Shown: positions 18,370 through 26,754 of the stretch, in pieces
How the letters are laid out: every line of letters starts with the position of its first letter
Numbering within the stretch: the stretch's first letter is position 1
DNA from: Pontixanthobacter rizhaonensis
Lineage (GTDB): Bacteria; Pseudomonadota; Alphaproteobacteria; Sphingomonadales; Sphingomonadaceae
DNA: 64,000 nt
Assembly (NCBI RefSeq): GCF_012972675.1
Contig: NZ_JABCRE010000003.1
Location: forward strand, 682,001-746,000
Direction of reading: 5' to 3'
Notes under the pieces: generated by a model
The model's input: the letters and a program-made list of their open reading frames with translations, nothing else
The model's database searches: none
What the model was told of the DNA's origin: nothing
Made by a program: the position numbers and the translations under genes

Positions 18370-18891
18370 TTAGATGCGTTCGGAAATCTTGATCGCCGCC
18401 CGGCAGCCAAGCCGTATTACTCCCGACAGCAATGGATAGGCAGGGGCTTTTTCCGCACCAGCAGCGAAAGCGGCATCACGGTGCTCACGCTCATCTTCCC
18501 GAAATTCTTCGATCATTTCCGATAGCTCAGGATCCGCATTATTCTCGGCCAATGCGTCCAACTGGTCCGAGTAATGCTTGTCGATCTCGGTCTCGACCGC
18601 AGCAGTACAAGCCATTGCCGCTTCCGGGCCGAGCAGTGCGGTCCCCGCGCCCAATGCATAACCGGCCACCGACCAAAACGGGTGCAGCGCCGTGGGCCGA
18701 ACGCCCCGCTCCGCCATCAGCGCATTAAATTTCTCATGATGCACATCTTCCTGTGCAGCCATAGCGGTGATTTCTGCGGAGAGTGGATGCCGGTCGCCCA
18801 TAACAGCCAATTGCCCGGCATAAATTCGCGTGGCGCCAAATTCACCAGCTTGGTCGACCCGAATCATGCGATCGAGTTCCGATTTGTCCAT
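18370..18891 (-). CDS. coq7: demethoxyubiquinone hydroxylase, Coq7 family
   Basis: A 173-residue di-iron monooxygenase that hydroxylates the C6 position of the benzoquinone ring late in ubiquinone synthesis. Iron ligands are seen in the spaced motifs GEFGATRIY, AQEDVHHEKF, AVETEIDKHY and EFREDEREHRD. The start ATG overlaps the stop of the dsbB-like gene as TGATG, so the longer open frame beginning inside dsbB is rejected. Coq7 is the common alphaproteobacterial replacement for UbiF. The two genes are probably translated together. Confidence 0.93.
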   Translation of the reverse strand: MDKSELDRMIRVDQAGEFGATRIYAGQLAVMGDRHPLSAEITAMAAQEDVHHEKFNALMAERGVRPTALHPFWSVAGYALGAGTALLGPEAAMACTAAVETEIDKHYSDQLDALAENNADPELSEMIEEFREDEREHRDAAFAAGAEKAPAYPLLSGVIRLGCRAAIKISERI

Positions 18892-19400
18892 CACACAGTC
18901 TCCTTCACGGCCGGTTTCAACACTAACGCAGCAACGACCACCGCTGTTCCGGTTGAGATCAGGAAATTCCCACCAGCCAAGCTTATGCCGAACAAATCCC
19001 AAGGGGCCTGATCGCAGCGGATCATCGGCGCATTCATCACCGAATCAAGCGCGCTTGCGCCATTGCCGGATAGGGTCATTGCGCAGCCGGTAATTCCTTC
19101 CCACCAGCCATATTCGACACCGGCGTGGAACCCGCCGATTGCGCCGGATACCAGCATCGCAGTGGCTGCAAGTACGATCCACAACCGCGGTAGCGGAACA
19201 AAAAGGGCCAGCGCCGCAAACCCTAGGGCAACGAAGTGGGGCCAGCGCTGCCACCAGCACATCTCACAGGGATACAAGCCGAAGCCCAATTCGGAAATAT
19301 AGGCGCCGCCCAGCAGCAAGGCTGGAACCGCAATAGCGATACGCCGAGCAAGGCTTGTGGCACGGCGTGAGGCAAAGTCTGCGGTCGGGGTTAAAACCAT
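18891..19400 (-). CDS. dsbB: disulfide bond formation protein B
   Basis: A 169-residue inner-membrane protein of the DsbB/VKOR-like family with four hydrophobic segments. The quinone-linked cysteine pair is in LYPCEMCWWQRWPH. A second periplasmic pair is suggested by ITGCAMTL and IRCDQAPW. It reoxidises a DsbA-type oxidase and passes electrons to ubiquinone, so its coupling with the ubiquinone-synthesis gene coq7 makes biochemical sense, though the pairing may be incidental. Confidence 0.9.
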   Translation of the reverse strand: MVLTPTADFASRRATSLARRIAIAVPALLLGGAYISELGFGLYPCEMCWWQRWPHFVALGFAALALFVPLPRLWIVLAATAMLVSGAIGGFHAGVEYGWWEGITGCAMTLSGNGASALDSVMNAPMIRCDQAPWDLFGISLAGGNFLISTGTAVVVAALVLKPAVKETV

Positions 19401-19417
19401 ACCATCTAACTAGGCCT

Positions 19418-20755
19418 TTATCGAGCGCGTGCAACCGCATTTGGCGTGGTGCGCTGCAAGGTTTGGAGCGCATAATGCAGCTGAAAATCCTCCACACCCT
19501 GCGCTTCAAGCTCCGCCGCCGTCAGTTGGAAGCGGGGATCGTCGAGCTTGTCGGTTTCCAACGCTTTGTCTTCCAGAGCCAGCTCGTTCACCAGATGACC
19601 GCGCAAATCGGATTCGCGCATCTGGAATTTTGCACGGCGTTCAAGGTCGGGATCGGAAAGCTGCGGAACTTTGATATCCGGCGTAATCCCGCCCTCCTGC
19701 ACAGACTTACCGGCAGGGGTGTAATACCGAGCGGTTGTAAGCTTCAGCGCGCTGTTCCGAGTTAAAGGTAGCAATGTCTGAACACTACCCTTGCCGAAAC
19801 TCTGATCTCCCATGATCACCGCACGGCGATGGTCCTGCAGCGCCCCTGCAACAATTTCGGATGCCGATGCAGATCCCGCATCGATCAACACAATCATTGG
19901 CAGGTCTTCCGCGATCTCGCCGCGGAATACTGATTCAGCATCATACAAAATGGTCTCACCCGTGGCGCGGCCTCGTTGTGAAACGATCCGGCCACGGTCC
20001 AGAAACAGGTCAGACAAAGCGACAGCCTCATCGAGCGAACCGCCCGGGTTGGAGCGCAAATCGAGGACCAAACCAGCCACCCGGCCGGCCGCCTCCCGCT
20101 GGATTTTTTGCCAGGCTGAAAGCACATCGGCGCCAACATCGCGGGAGAATTCGTTGACCGTAATAACGCCGATATTTCCAGCCTCGAGAGTATGCGTGAC
20201 GGGCTCAAGCTCGATAACACCGCGTTTTACCGTAACGTCGAAGGGTTCTTCCCGTCCGGTGCGGAATATCGTCAAGCGGATTGAGGTTCCCGCAGGCCCT
20301 CGCATCTGGCTAACGGCTTCATCCAGCTCACCGCCGTAGATCAATTTGCCTTCAAGATGCGTGATGTAATCGCCTGCTTTCACCCCGGCATCCTCAGCCG
20401 GGCTTCCGCGAAATGGCGAGACCACTTTTACAGCCCCATCTTCCATAACCACCGATAGGCCAAGACCGGAATAATTGCCGTCGATCATGGTGTTCAAGCG
20501 TTGCAGATCAGACCCATCCAGATAGCCGGAATGGGGATCGAGCGATGCCAACATGCCATCAATTGCACCGCGAATCAGTTTTTCATCATCAACAGGCTCG
20601 ACGTAATTGGCCTTGATTTGCTGATAGGTCGCGAAAAGTTTCGAGAACTCGGGGCCGACGCGGCCATCTACCTGCGCGAAACCAGCCGTTGTTGCAGGAA
20701 TAAGAGCCACGGCGGTAACCAAGGCGGCGGAACGGGCAAGGGCAGCGAACTTCAT
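19418..20755 (-). CDS. ctpA: carboxyl-terminal processing protease (S41)
   Basis: A 445-residue periplasmic serine protease. A signal peptide covers roughly residues 1-28 (ends TTAGFAQ). A PDZ domain spans about residues 90-160 (SGLGLSVVMEDGAVKVVSPF). The protease core has VLDLRSNPGGSLDEAV, the catalytic serine in IDAGSASASEIV (about 297), and the lysine in GDQSFGKGSVQ (about 322). The start at 20755 gives the signal peptide directly; the upstream in-frame ATG at 20854 adds an unrelated tail. It lies just downstream of the EnvC-like gene, a pairing often seen with cell-wall hydrolase control. Confidence 0.93.
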   Translation of the reverse strand: MKFAALARSAALVTAVALIPATTAGFAQVDGRVGPEFSKLFATYQQIKANYVEPVDDEKLIRGAIDGMLASLDPHSGYLDGSDLQRLNTMIDGNYSGLGLSVVMEDGAVKVVSPFRGSPAEDAGVKAGDYITHLEGKLIYGGELDEAVSQMRGPAGTSIRLTIFRTGREEPFDVTVKRGVIELEPVTHTLEAGNIGVITVNEFSRDVGADVLSAWQKIQREAAGRVAGLVLDLRSNPGGSLDEAVALSDLFLDRGRIVSQRGRATGETILYDAESVFRGEIAEDLPMIVLIDAGSASASEIVAGALQDHRRAVIMGDQSFGKGSVQTLLPLTRNSALKLTTARYYTPAGKSVQEGGITPDIKVPQLSDPDLERRAKFQMRESDLRGHLVNELALEDKALETDKLDDPRFQLTAAELEAQGVEDFQLHYALQTLQRTTPNAVARAR

Positions 20756-20863
20756 ACGAAAACCTCTCAATTCCCTATGGTGTATCGCGCAATACGTCTG
20801 AACGCCAGATGATGATTGCGCAGCCGTCCCAGAGCGGGGCGAACGACACAGCAAACCTTTCGG

Positions 20864-22075
20864 TTAGCGGATATAGTCGAGCGGATTAACCGGCGTGCCA
20901 TCACGGCGTAGTTCAAACGTCACAACCGGGCCTTCGATACCGGCCACGCCTAAAGGGGCACCGGCAACAATCTCGTCTCCGACATTCACGTCCGTTCTGG
21001 CCATGCCCGTGACAAGACTGGTCCAACTGCCCTCATGTTCCAGAATGACAATTCTGGAATAGCCGCGATATGGCCCGGCAAACGCCACACGCCCTTCAGC
21101 TGGTGCGATAACCTGAGCGCCGCCGCGCGGGGCCAGAGAAATACCTTTGTTGCGAACCCCGCCTTCACCAGTACCGCCAAAACCTGCAACAGTACGGCCC
21201 GAGACGGGCAGCTGAAAACCTGCGACAGGCCCGGTTGAGGCTGGCGTCGGCGCTGGCCCGGCTGCGGCAATGCTCTGGCTCGGACTATCCGGACGTAGAA
21301 CAGGGCCGGAAAGCTCAGCGAGCGATTTGCGGGTGGCCGCCTCAGCATCAAACCGATCGACCAGAGAATCGAGATCGCGCGCCTCCTCGGCCAAAGCCAA
21401 GGCACGCTCATTTTCTCTGTCCGCCTCACCGCCCGTCTGCCTTGAAACCAGCCGCTGCTGCGTTTCAAGAGTGACGAGCCGTGATCGCCGAGTGCTCAGT
21501 TCGGCTTCACCACTCTGCAAGGCGGCCAAAGCTTGCTGCGCCTCGCGCTCCAATTGCTGGCCCCGGATAATTTCTGCTCGCAAGGCAGCGGTCCTATCAC
21601 GGACTTGCGGTATGGTACTTTCCAGCATCGCCCTAAGATAGACTGTCTCACGGATGCTGCCAGGTTTGAGAGCAGACAATGCCAAAGGGCGCCGCGCCAT
21701 TTTTTGCAATGCGCCGGTTAGCCTGACCAATGGCTCGCGCCTCTCTGCCAACCGGCGGCTAAGCTTGGCCCGCTCGCCATCAATGATCGCAATTCGGGCC
21801 TCGGCTGCGGCTATGTCAGCTTCAGCCTGTTGAATACGTGCAGCAAGTGCGGCCGCCTCGCGGGCTGTCTTTTCAGCTGCATCGCTGGCTTGCCTCGCTT
21901 TTTCCTCAAGCTCTTTGCCGCGAATATCGGCCGCATTCGCTTCCGCCAAAGCGCGCTGCAACGCGTCGCGGGCTTCTGACGCAGAGCCCACTGTGCCGCC
22001 TTGCTGGGCCCAGACAACCGTCCCGGCAAAAGCGCCGACCGAAACTAATCCGGCAATAAATGATGTGCGGCGCAT
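20864..22075 (-). CDS. EnvC-like murein hydrolase activator (degenerate LytM)
   Basis: A 403-residue secreted protein: signal peptide (MRRTSFIAGLVSVGAFAGTV, then VWAQ), a long alanine- and glutamate-rich coiled coil (about 30-240), a linker, and a C-terminal M23/LytM-type domain from about 285. The usual zinc ligands are missing: where active enzymes have H-x3-D the sequence reads NKGISLAP, and the H-x-H place reads VTFELRRD. That is the pattern of EnvC, which does not cut murein itself but activates amidases at the division site. It is 110 bases upstream of ctpA on the same strand. Confidence 0.87.
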   Translation of the reverse strand: MRRTSFIAGLVSVGAFAGTVVWAQQGGTVGSASEARDALQRALAEANAADIRGKELEEKARQASDAAEKTAREAAALAARIQQAEADIAAAEARIAIIDGERAKLSRRLAERREPLVRLTGALQKMARRPLALSALKPGSIRETVYLRAMLESTIPQVRDRTAALRAEIIRGQQLEREAQQALAALQSGEAELSTRRSRLVTLETQQRLVSRQTGGEADRENERALALAEEARDLDSLVDRFDAEAATRKSLAELSGPVLRPDSPSQSIAAAGPAPTPASTGPVAGFQLPVSGRTVAGFGGTGEGGVRNKGISLAPRGGAQVIAPAEGRVAFAGPYRGYSRIVILEHEGSWTSLVTGMARTDVNVGDEIVAGAPLGVAGIEGPVVTFELRRDGTPVNPLDYIR

Positions 22076-22078
22076 AGC

Positions 22079-22501
22079 TTACCCTGCCCGATGATAGGGG
22101 TGGCCGGCAAGGATCGCGGTTGCGCGGTATATCTGTTCCAACACCATCGCACGGGCCAATAAATGCGGCCATGTGGCCTGACCAAAGGCCAGCAGAACGT
22201 CCGCATTCTCCCGCTCTGCTTTTGTATGACCATCCGCAGCACCGATGACAAAGCGCGTTTCCCGCACACCATTATCGCGCCAATCACCGATAAGGCCGGC
22301 AAATGCTTCCGATCCAAATTGTTTGCCGCGCTCGTCCAGCAAGACTGTCCGCACAGGCGTTTGGGGCGGCGGAATACGGCCACCAGTTTCGGGGAGTTCT
22401 GTGAGCTTTAGGGGCCAAGTGATCCGTTTTTGATAACGGCTGACCAACTCGGCCTCAGGTGATCTGGCAATCTTACCGCGCGCAATGACGTGCAATAGCA
22501 T
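22079..22501 (-). CDS. rlmH: 23S rRNA pseudouridine-1915 N3-methyltransferase
   Basis: A 140-residue SPOUT methyltransferase acting on pseudouridine in helix 69 of 23S rRNA in assembled ribosomes. Signatures are LDERGKQFGSEAFA, FVIGAADGH and the C-terminal ARAMVLEQIYRA with HPYHRAG. It lies 36 bases downstream of rsfS, the common bacterial order, and directly upstream of the envC-like gene. Confidence 0.94.
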   Translation of the reverse strand: MLLHVIARGKIARSPEAELVSRYQKRITWPLKLTELPETGGRIPPPQTPVRTVLLDERGKQFGSEAFAGLIGDWRDNGVRETRFVIGAADGHTKAERENADVLLAFGQATWPHLLARAMVLEQIYRATAILAGHPYHRAG

Positions 22502-22537
22502 TGTCGTTCACCCGTCCATTGAGCCTTTGAAGCTTTG

Positions 22538-22981
22538 TTATGCGGAACCCGTTGCCACGGGCGGTGCATCACCGAATGCCCACATACGTTCCAGATTATA
22601 GAAGCTGCGCACTTCAGGGCGGAACAGATGGACAACCACATCACCAGCGTCAATCAATACCCAATCGGCAGCAGGTAACCCTTCAAGACGCACAGGCCCG
22701 TGGCCTTCTTTCTTGAGCCGTTCAGCCATTTTCTGAGCCATCGCCGCGACTTGCCGTGTCGAGCGACCGGAGGCAATGACCATATGGTCGGCAATGCTGG
22801 ATTTACCAGCAAGAGGGATCGTGACCATGTCCTGTGCCTGATCCTGATCAAGCTGATCATGAACCACGGCCAGCGGTGTGCCAGGCTCTGCAATGACTTG
22901 GAGCGTTTCAGCGCCTTGATCATCCGTTTGGGGGGGTGTTGGCGCCTGAGTCATAGGCGTTTCCGATACTCCTGTATGCAT
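22538..22981 (-). CDS. rsfS: ribosomal silencing factor RsfS
   Basis: A 147-residue protein of the RsfS/Iojap family, which binds uL14 and blocks subunit joining when nutrients are scarce. The core runs from IPLAGKSSIADHMVIASGRS to VVVHLFRPEVRSFYNLE. The first 35 residues are proline- and glutamine-rich and poorly conserved, so the start is uncertain: the ATG at 22954 is a good alternative. It sits between nadD and rlmH on the same strand. Confidence 0.93.
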   Translation of the reverse strand: MHTGVSETPMTQAPTPPQTDDQGAETLQVIAEPGTPLAVVHDQLDQDQAQDMVTIPLAGKSSIADHMVIASGRSTRQVAAMAQKMAERLKKEGHGPVRLEGLPAADWVLIDAGDVVVHLFRPEVRSFYNLERMWAFGDAPPVATGSA

Positions 22982-23021
22982 GATGTGTCTTCGTTCAAAT
23001 AAAAGGATACAGCCGCAGCAA

Positions 23022-23675
23022 TCATAATGCAGATCCTTGAGGCGCGTCGGTTGTTATGAGCTGGTGAGTAACTTGGTCGCGGGTTGCACTATCCGAAATT
23101 CGGGACGCCCAATTTGGATCAGCGCGGCGAATTGCCGTCGCGGATCGTGGATCGGGATCGAATCGTAATGTCACCAGTGCCGGTGCGCTCCAATTGGCCC
23201 TGCTCTGAAAAAAATCTGATCCGACACGGTATCGTCGCAACCACGCCATTGCTGGGCTCGCAATAACGTGGCTGTTATAGCCCGGGCGCGCCACAACCGC
23301 AATCGGCATTGTCCGTGCGATTGTCCGCCACTGCCGCCATCGGTGGAATTCGGCCAGATTGTCTGACCCCATTACCCAGACGAATTCATGCTTTGGATAA
23401 CGGCGCGACAACGCTGCCAACGTATCGCATGTATACCGCGTCCCCATCTGTTGTTCGATCGCTGTCACCCGTATCGGTGCCCGGCGGGCTTGGACGGCTG
23501 CTGATTTGACGCGGGCTGACAGCGGCGCCATTCCAGCCTTTGGTTTCGACGGGTTACCCGGGGAGACGAGCCACCAGGCCTCGTCCAAACCCAACGATTC
23601 TATCACAAATCGAGTGATTTTCCGGTGGCCGCCATGCGCTGGATTAAAGCTGCCGCCAAGTAAGGCAATCCGCAT
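23022..23675 (-). CDS. nadD: nicotinate-nucleotide adenylyltransferase
   Basis: A 217-residue nucleotidyltransferase that makes deamido-NAD from nicotinate mononucleotide and ATP. The nucleotide-binding motif is LLGGSFNPAHGGHR near the N-terminus, and FVWVMGSDNLAEFHRW is a NadD hallmark. The C-terminal ISxTxxR motif appears as RSATAIRRA, slightly varied. It starts one base after the proA stop codon, so the two are tightly coupled. Confidence 0.93.
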   Translation of the reverse strand: MRIALLGGSFNPAHGGHRKITRFVIESLGLDEAWWLVSPGNPSKPKAGMAPLSARVKSAAVQARRAPIRVTAIEQQMGTRYTCDTLAALSRRYPKHEFVWVMGSDNLAEFHRWRQWRTIARTMPIAVVARPGYNSHVIASPAMAWLRRYRVGSDFFQSRANWSAPALVTLRFDPDPRSATAIRRADPNWASRISDSATRDQVTHQLITTDAPQGSAL

Positions 23676-23676
23676 C

Positions 23677-24951
23677 TTAAGGCCGCACCTGACCCGAGCC
23701 GCGCACGCACCATTTGTACGTCGTCAGCCCTTCAAGAGCGACAGGCCCGCGCGCGTGCAATCTGCCCGTTGCAATACCGATCTCGGCACCCAGTCCAAAC
23801 TCCCCGCCATCGGCAAATTGGCTAGATGCATTGACCATAACGATGGCCGAATCGACCGTATTCAAGAACTGCTCTGCCGCCGCATCGTCGGAGGTCACAA
23901 TCACGTCAGTATGATGGGAAGAATGTTCCGCAATATGCGCCAATGCCTCGCCCAAGCCATCCACGATACGGACGGACACGATTGGTTCGAGATATTCAGT
24001 GCCCCAATCGGCATCACCGGCCGGCACAATCCGGCTATCCAATGCTTGGGCACGCGCGTCACCGCGCACTTCACAGCCGGCATCAAGCAAGCGGCCAAGA
24101 ACGGCAGCCGACGCGCTAAATTGCGCATCGATCAAAAGAGTTTCCATCGCACCGCAGATACCTGTCCGGCGCATTTTCGCGTTAAATGCAATGTCACCCG
24201 CCATCGCCGTGTCGGCGGCGCTGTGCAAATATGTGTGACAAATACCGTCGAGATGCGCGAGAACCGGCACCCGCGCATCGGCTTGGACGCGTTCGACCAG
24301 CCCCTTGCCTCCTCGCGGTATAATCATATCGATCAGCCCCGCCGCCGCCAGCATCGCGCCAACCGCCGCTCGATCTTGTGTCGGGATCAATTGCACTGCA
24401 TCTGCCGGAACGCCGCTTGCTACCAAACCTTCCACAAACGCCGCATGGATCGCGGTGTTAGAGTGCACGGCCTCGCTTCCGCCCCTCAGCAGCACTGCAT
24501 TCCCTGCACGCACGCATAATGCAGCCGCATCCGCCGTCACGTTGGGACGGCTTTCATAGATAATGCCGAGCACGCCAATTGGTACGCGAACGCGGCTGAG
24601 CTGCAGGCCATTTGGGGGCGTGCTTTGATCTATAATCTGGCCAACCGGATCAGGCAGATCTGCCACAGCGTCAACAGCCTTGGCGATGCCCTCTAATCGG
24701 TCAGAATCGAGCCGCAAGCGATCGATCATGGCAGCAGACAAACCCGCTGATGTGGCTGCGTCTATGTCACAGGAATTGGCCTGCAAAATAGGTCCGCATG
24801 ATCGGCGCAAAGACGCAGCAGCGGCGTGCAACGCTTCAGCTTTCTGGATGTCACTTAATGCCGCCAACGGTAATTGAGCGGCGCGAGCGCGCTGCGCACA
24901 ATCCAGGACGATACTCTCAGGAGAGCGCTCTTGATCAGGATGGATAGTCAT
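23677..24951 (-). CDS. proA: gamma-glutamyl phosphate reductase
   Basis: A 424-residue enzyme of the aldehyde-dehydrogenase fold that reduces gamma-glutamyl phosphate in proline synthesis. Seen are the cofactor region RVPIGVLGIIYESRPNVTAD, GNAVLLRGGSEA, and the catalytic cysteine in KMRRTGICGAMETLL. Full length. It leads a minus-strand run proA-nadD-rsfS-rlmH; proB is not adjacent in this window. Confidence 0.95.
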   Translation of the reverse strand: MTIHPDQERSPESIVLDCAQRARAAQLPLAALSDIQKAEALHAAAASLRRSCGPILQANSCDIDAATSAGLSAAMIDRLRLDSDRLEGIAKAVDAVADLPDPVGQIIDQSTPPNGLQLSRVRVPIGVLGIIYESRPNVTADAAALCVRAGNAVLLRGGSEAVHSNTAIHAAFVEGLVASGVPADAVQLIPTQDRAAVGAMLAAAGLIDMIIPRGGKGLVERVQADARVPVLAHLDGICHTYLHSAADTAMAGDIAFNAKMRRTGICGAMETLLIDAQFSASAAVLGRLLDAGCEVRGDARAQALDSRIVPAGDADWGTEYLEPIVSVRIVDGLGEALAHIAEHSSHHTDVIVTSDDAAAEQFLNTVDSAIVMVNASSQFADGGEFGLGAEIGIATGRLHARGPVALEGLTTYKWCVRGSGQVRP

Positions 24952-25180
24952 AGGCTACGCTTAGCAGCGAAATTCGGCCACGTCAGCGCCCTGTTGGCTG
25001 ATCATGGAGCTTAAAAATCGACCGTGAAGAAGGCAAAATCACTTGCATTCAACGCCCAGACATCACTTCACCGCGCGACTCCGTCAGCTCGGCGTAATCA
25101 AAAGGTAAACCGATTCGACGACCGGCGATTCGCATGGTAGCCGCACGATCGAAGAAAAGAATCGGTCACGGGGAAGCTTT

Positions 25181-26341
25181 TTGGACAACGAATTATCTGC
25201 CGGCGGATGGACAAGCCGCTTGGCCGACTGGTTTCCAGACCGCGAGTTTTTCATGCGGTCGCAAGGCCAAGTCCGATTCATCAAAATCTCATCCACCATG
25301 CAAAAAATTGCCGCAGCTGTCATTGTTGCGGCACTGCTAGCTTGGGCAATATCAATGGCGGTTATGGCCTGGAGCCAATATCGCGCTCAGGCAGACCGGA
25401 GCTCGTTGCTGGAGCGTGAAGCCAAAATTGCCACTGCGGAAGAACGCGTTGCCGAATATTCTGACGATATTAGCAAGGTCATGGATGATCTGAGCAACCG
25501 CCAGGACTTTTTGGAAGCGATCAACTCCGCTCTTCCTGATGATGTCCGCACAGACGAGACAGTGACCGATTCCAGCACGGAAGCTGATGAAACTGTTTCC
25601 AAAGTCAGCGCGCTGATCCCTGAAGCGGCCGCCCTTGCGGAATTGGAAGCGCGTCAGCTTAAATTTGTTGAGCGCCTTACGCGCTTTGCCGATCGCCGCG
25701 CCGCTCGCGCAGAAACTGCGATCCGCAAGCTGGGTCTTGACCCCAAGGCAATGGTCACAAATGCCAATATGGAAGCCATGGGCGGTCCGTTAGAACAACT
25801 CGCTACTGGCGCGAACGGACAGATCGACCCCCGATTTGAGCGGCTTGGCCTCAGTATGGCCCGGATGGCAGCACTGGAACGCGGATTGAACGGGATCCCA
25901 CAGGTCGCGCCAGCCGCAAAAGAGAACATCTCTTCCGGCTTTGGCTATCGCCGCGACCCCTTCAATGGCGGCGGGGCAATGCATTCCGGCCTTGATTTCC
26001 GCGGACCACATGGCGCGCCTATTTACGCTGCAGCCGATGGAAAGGTTAGCTTCTCTGGCTGGAAATCCGGTTACGGAAAGACAGTAGAAATTACGCACGG
26101 CAATGGCATGATGACGCGCTACGCACATATGTCTCGCTTTGCCGCTGCCGAGGGGCAATATGTTGATGCAGGGGAAGTGATCGGAGCGATTGGCAATACT
26201 GGCCGCAGCACCGGACCGCACCTGCATTTTGAAGTGCGGATAAATGATCGCGCGGTAAACCCCCGCCCATTCTTGGAAAGAGCCCCCAATGTTCTCAAAG
26301 AAGCCCGAACCGACGACACCGCGCGTCAGTCAGCCGAGTAA
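25181..26341 (+). CDS. M23 family metallopeptidase with coiled coil
   Basis: A 386-residue cell-wall endopeptidase. After a short cytoplasmic part comes one membrane segment (IAAAVIVAALLAWAISMAVM, about 43-62), a coiled-coil region to about 210, then an intact M23 domain: SGFGYRRDPF, zinc ligands in MHSGLDF, MMTRYAHMS and HLHFEVRIN. A TTG at 25181 with GGGGAAG just upstream is taken as start; ATG at 25253 is the alternative. It overlaps the bactofilin gene by 53 bases. Peptidase plus bactofilin pairs are known to set cell curvature or shape in several proteobacteria. Confidence 0.87.
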   Translation: MDNELSAGGWTSRLADWFPDREFFMRSQGQVRFIKISSTMQKIAAAVIVAALLAWAISMAVMAWSQYRAQADRSSLLEREAKIATAEERVAEYSDDISKVMDDLSNRQDFLEAINSALPDDVRTDETVTDSSTEADETVSKVSALIPEAAALAELEARQLKFVERLTRFADRRAARAETAIRKLGLDPKAMVTNANMEAMGGPLEQLATGANGQIDPRFERLGLSMARMAALERGLNGIPQVAPAAKENISSGFGYRRDPFNGGGAMHSGLDFRGPHGAPIYAAADGKVSFSGWKSGYGKTVEITHGNGMMTRYAHMSRFAAAEGQYVDAGEVIGAIGNTGRSTGPHLHFEVRINDRAVNPRPFLERAPNVLKEARTDDTARQSAE

Positions 26342-26735
26342 GTCTGTGGCCAATAACTCAACATTTTCCGTCATTGGATCCGACGTAACGATTACAGGCG
26401 ATATCTCCGCTACCACGGAATTGCATGTGGACGGGAAGATCGCGGGTGACATCACTTGCGCCTCTATTGTTCAAGGCGAAACCAGCATGATCGAGGGCGC
26501 AATCGAAGCTGAAAGTGCCCGTATGGCCGGCACAGTCAAAGGGTCTATCTCTGCGCGCGAGCTGGTTATCCTGCGCAGTGCCAAAATTCACGGTGACGTA
26601 CATTATGACGCGCTTACCATTGAACAAGGTGCAGAAGTAGAAGGGCGGTTTGCCCCAAAGAAAGCCAGCAGCGCAGCCCCGGCTAAGCCAAACACTGGCA
26701 AAAACGGTGAACCAGCGCTTAGCGTTGCAAGTTAA
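26289..26735 (+). CDS. bactofilin family cytoskeletal protein
   Basis: A 148-residue protein with the central bactofilin domain: SVIGSDVTITGDISATTELH, VDGKIAGDI, EGAIEAESARMAGTVKGSI and KIHGDVHYDAL form the repeating right-handed beta-helix strands. The termini are proline-, serine- and lysine-rich and disordered, as is usual. It polymerises without nucleotide and likely anchors the M23 peptidase encoded immediately upstream. Its start lies within the end of that gene, after a GGAAAGAG site. Confidence 0.92.
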   Translation: MFSKKPEPTTPRVSQPSKSVANNSTFSVIGSDVTITGDISATTELHVDGKIAGDITCASIVQGETSMIEGAIEAESARMAGTVKGSISARELVILRSAKIHGDVHYDALTIEQGAEVEGRFAPKKASSAAPAKPNTGKNGEPALSVAS

Positions 26736-26754
26736 TCCGCACCCAAACTTGGCG

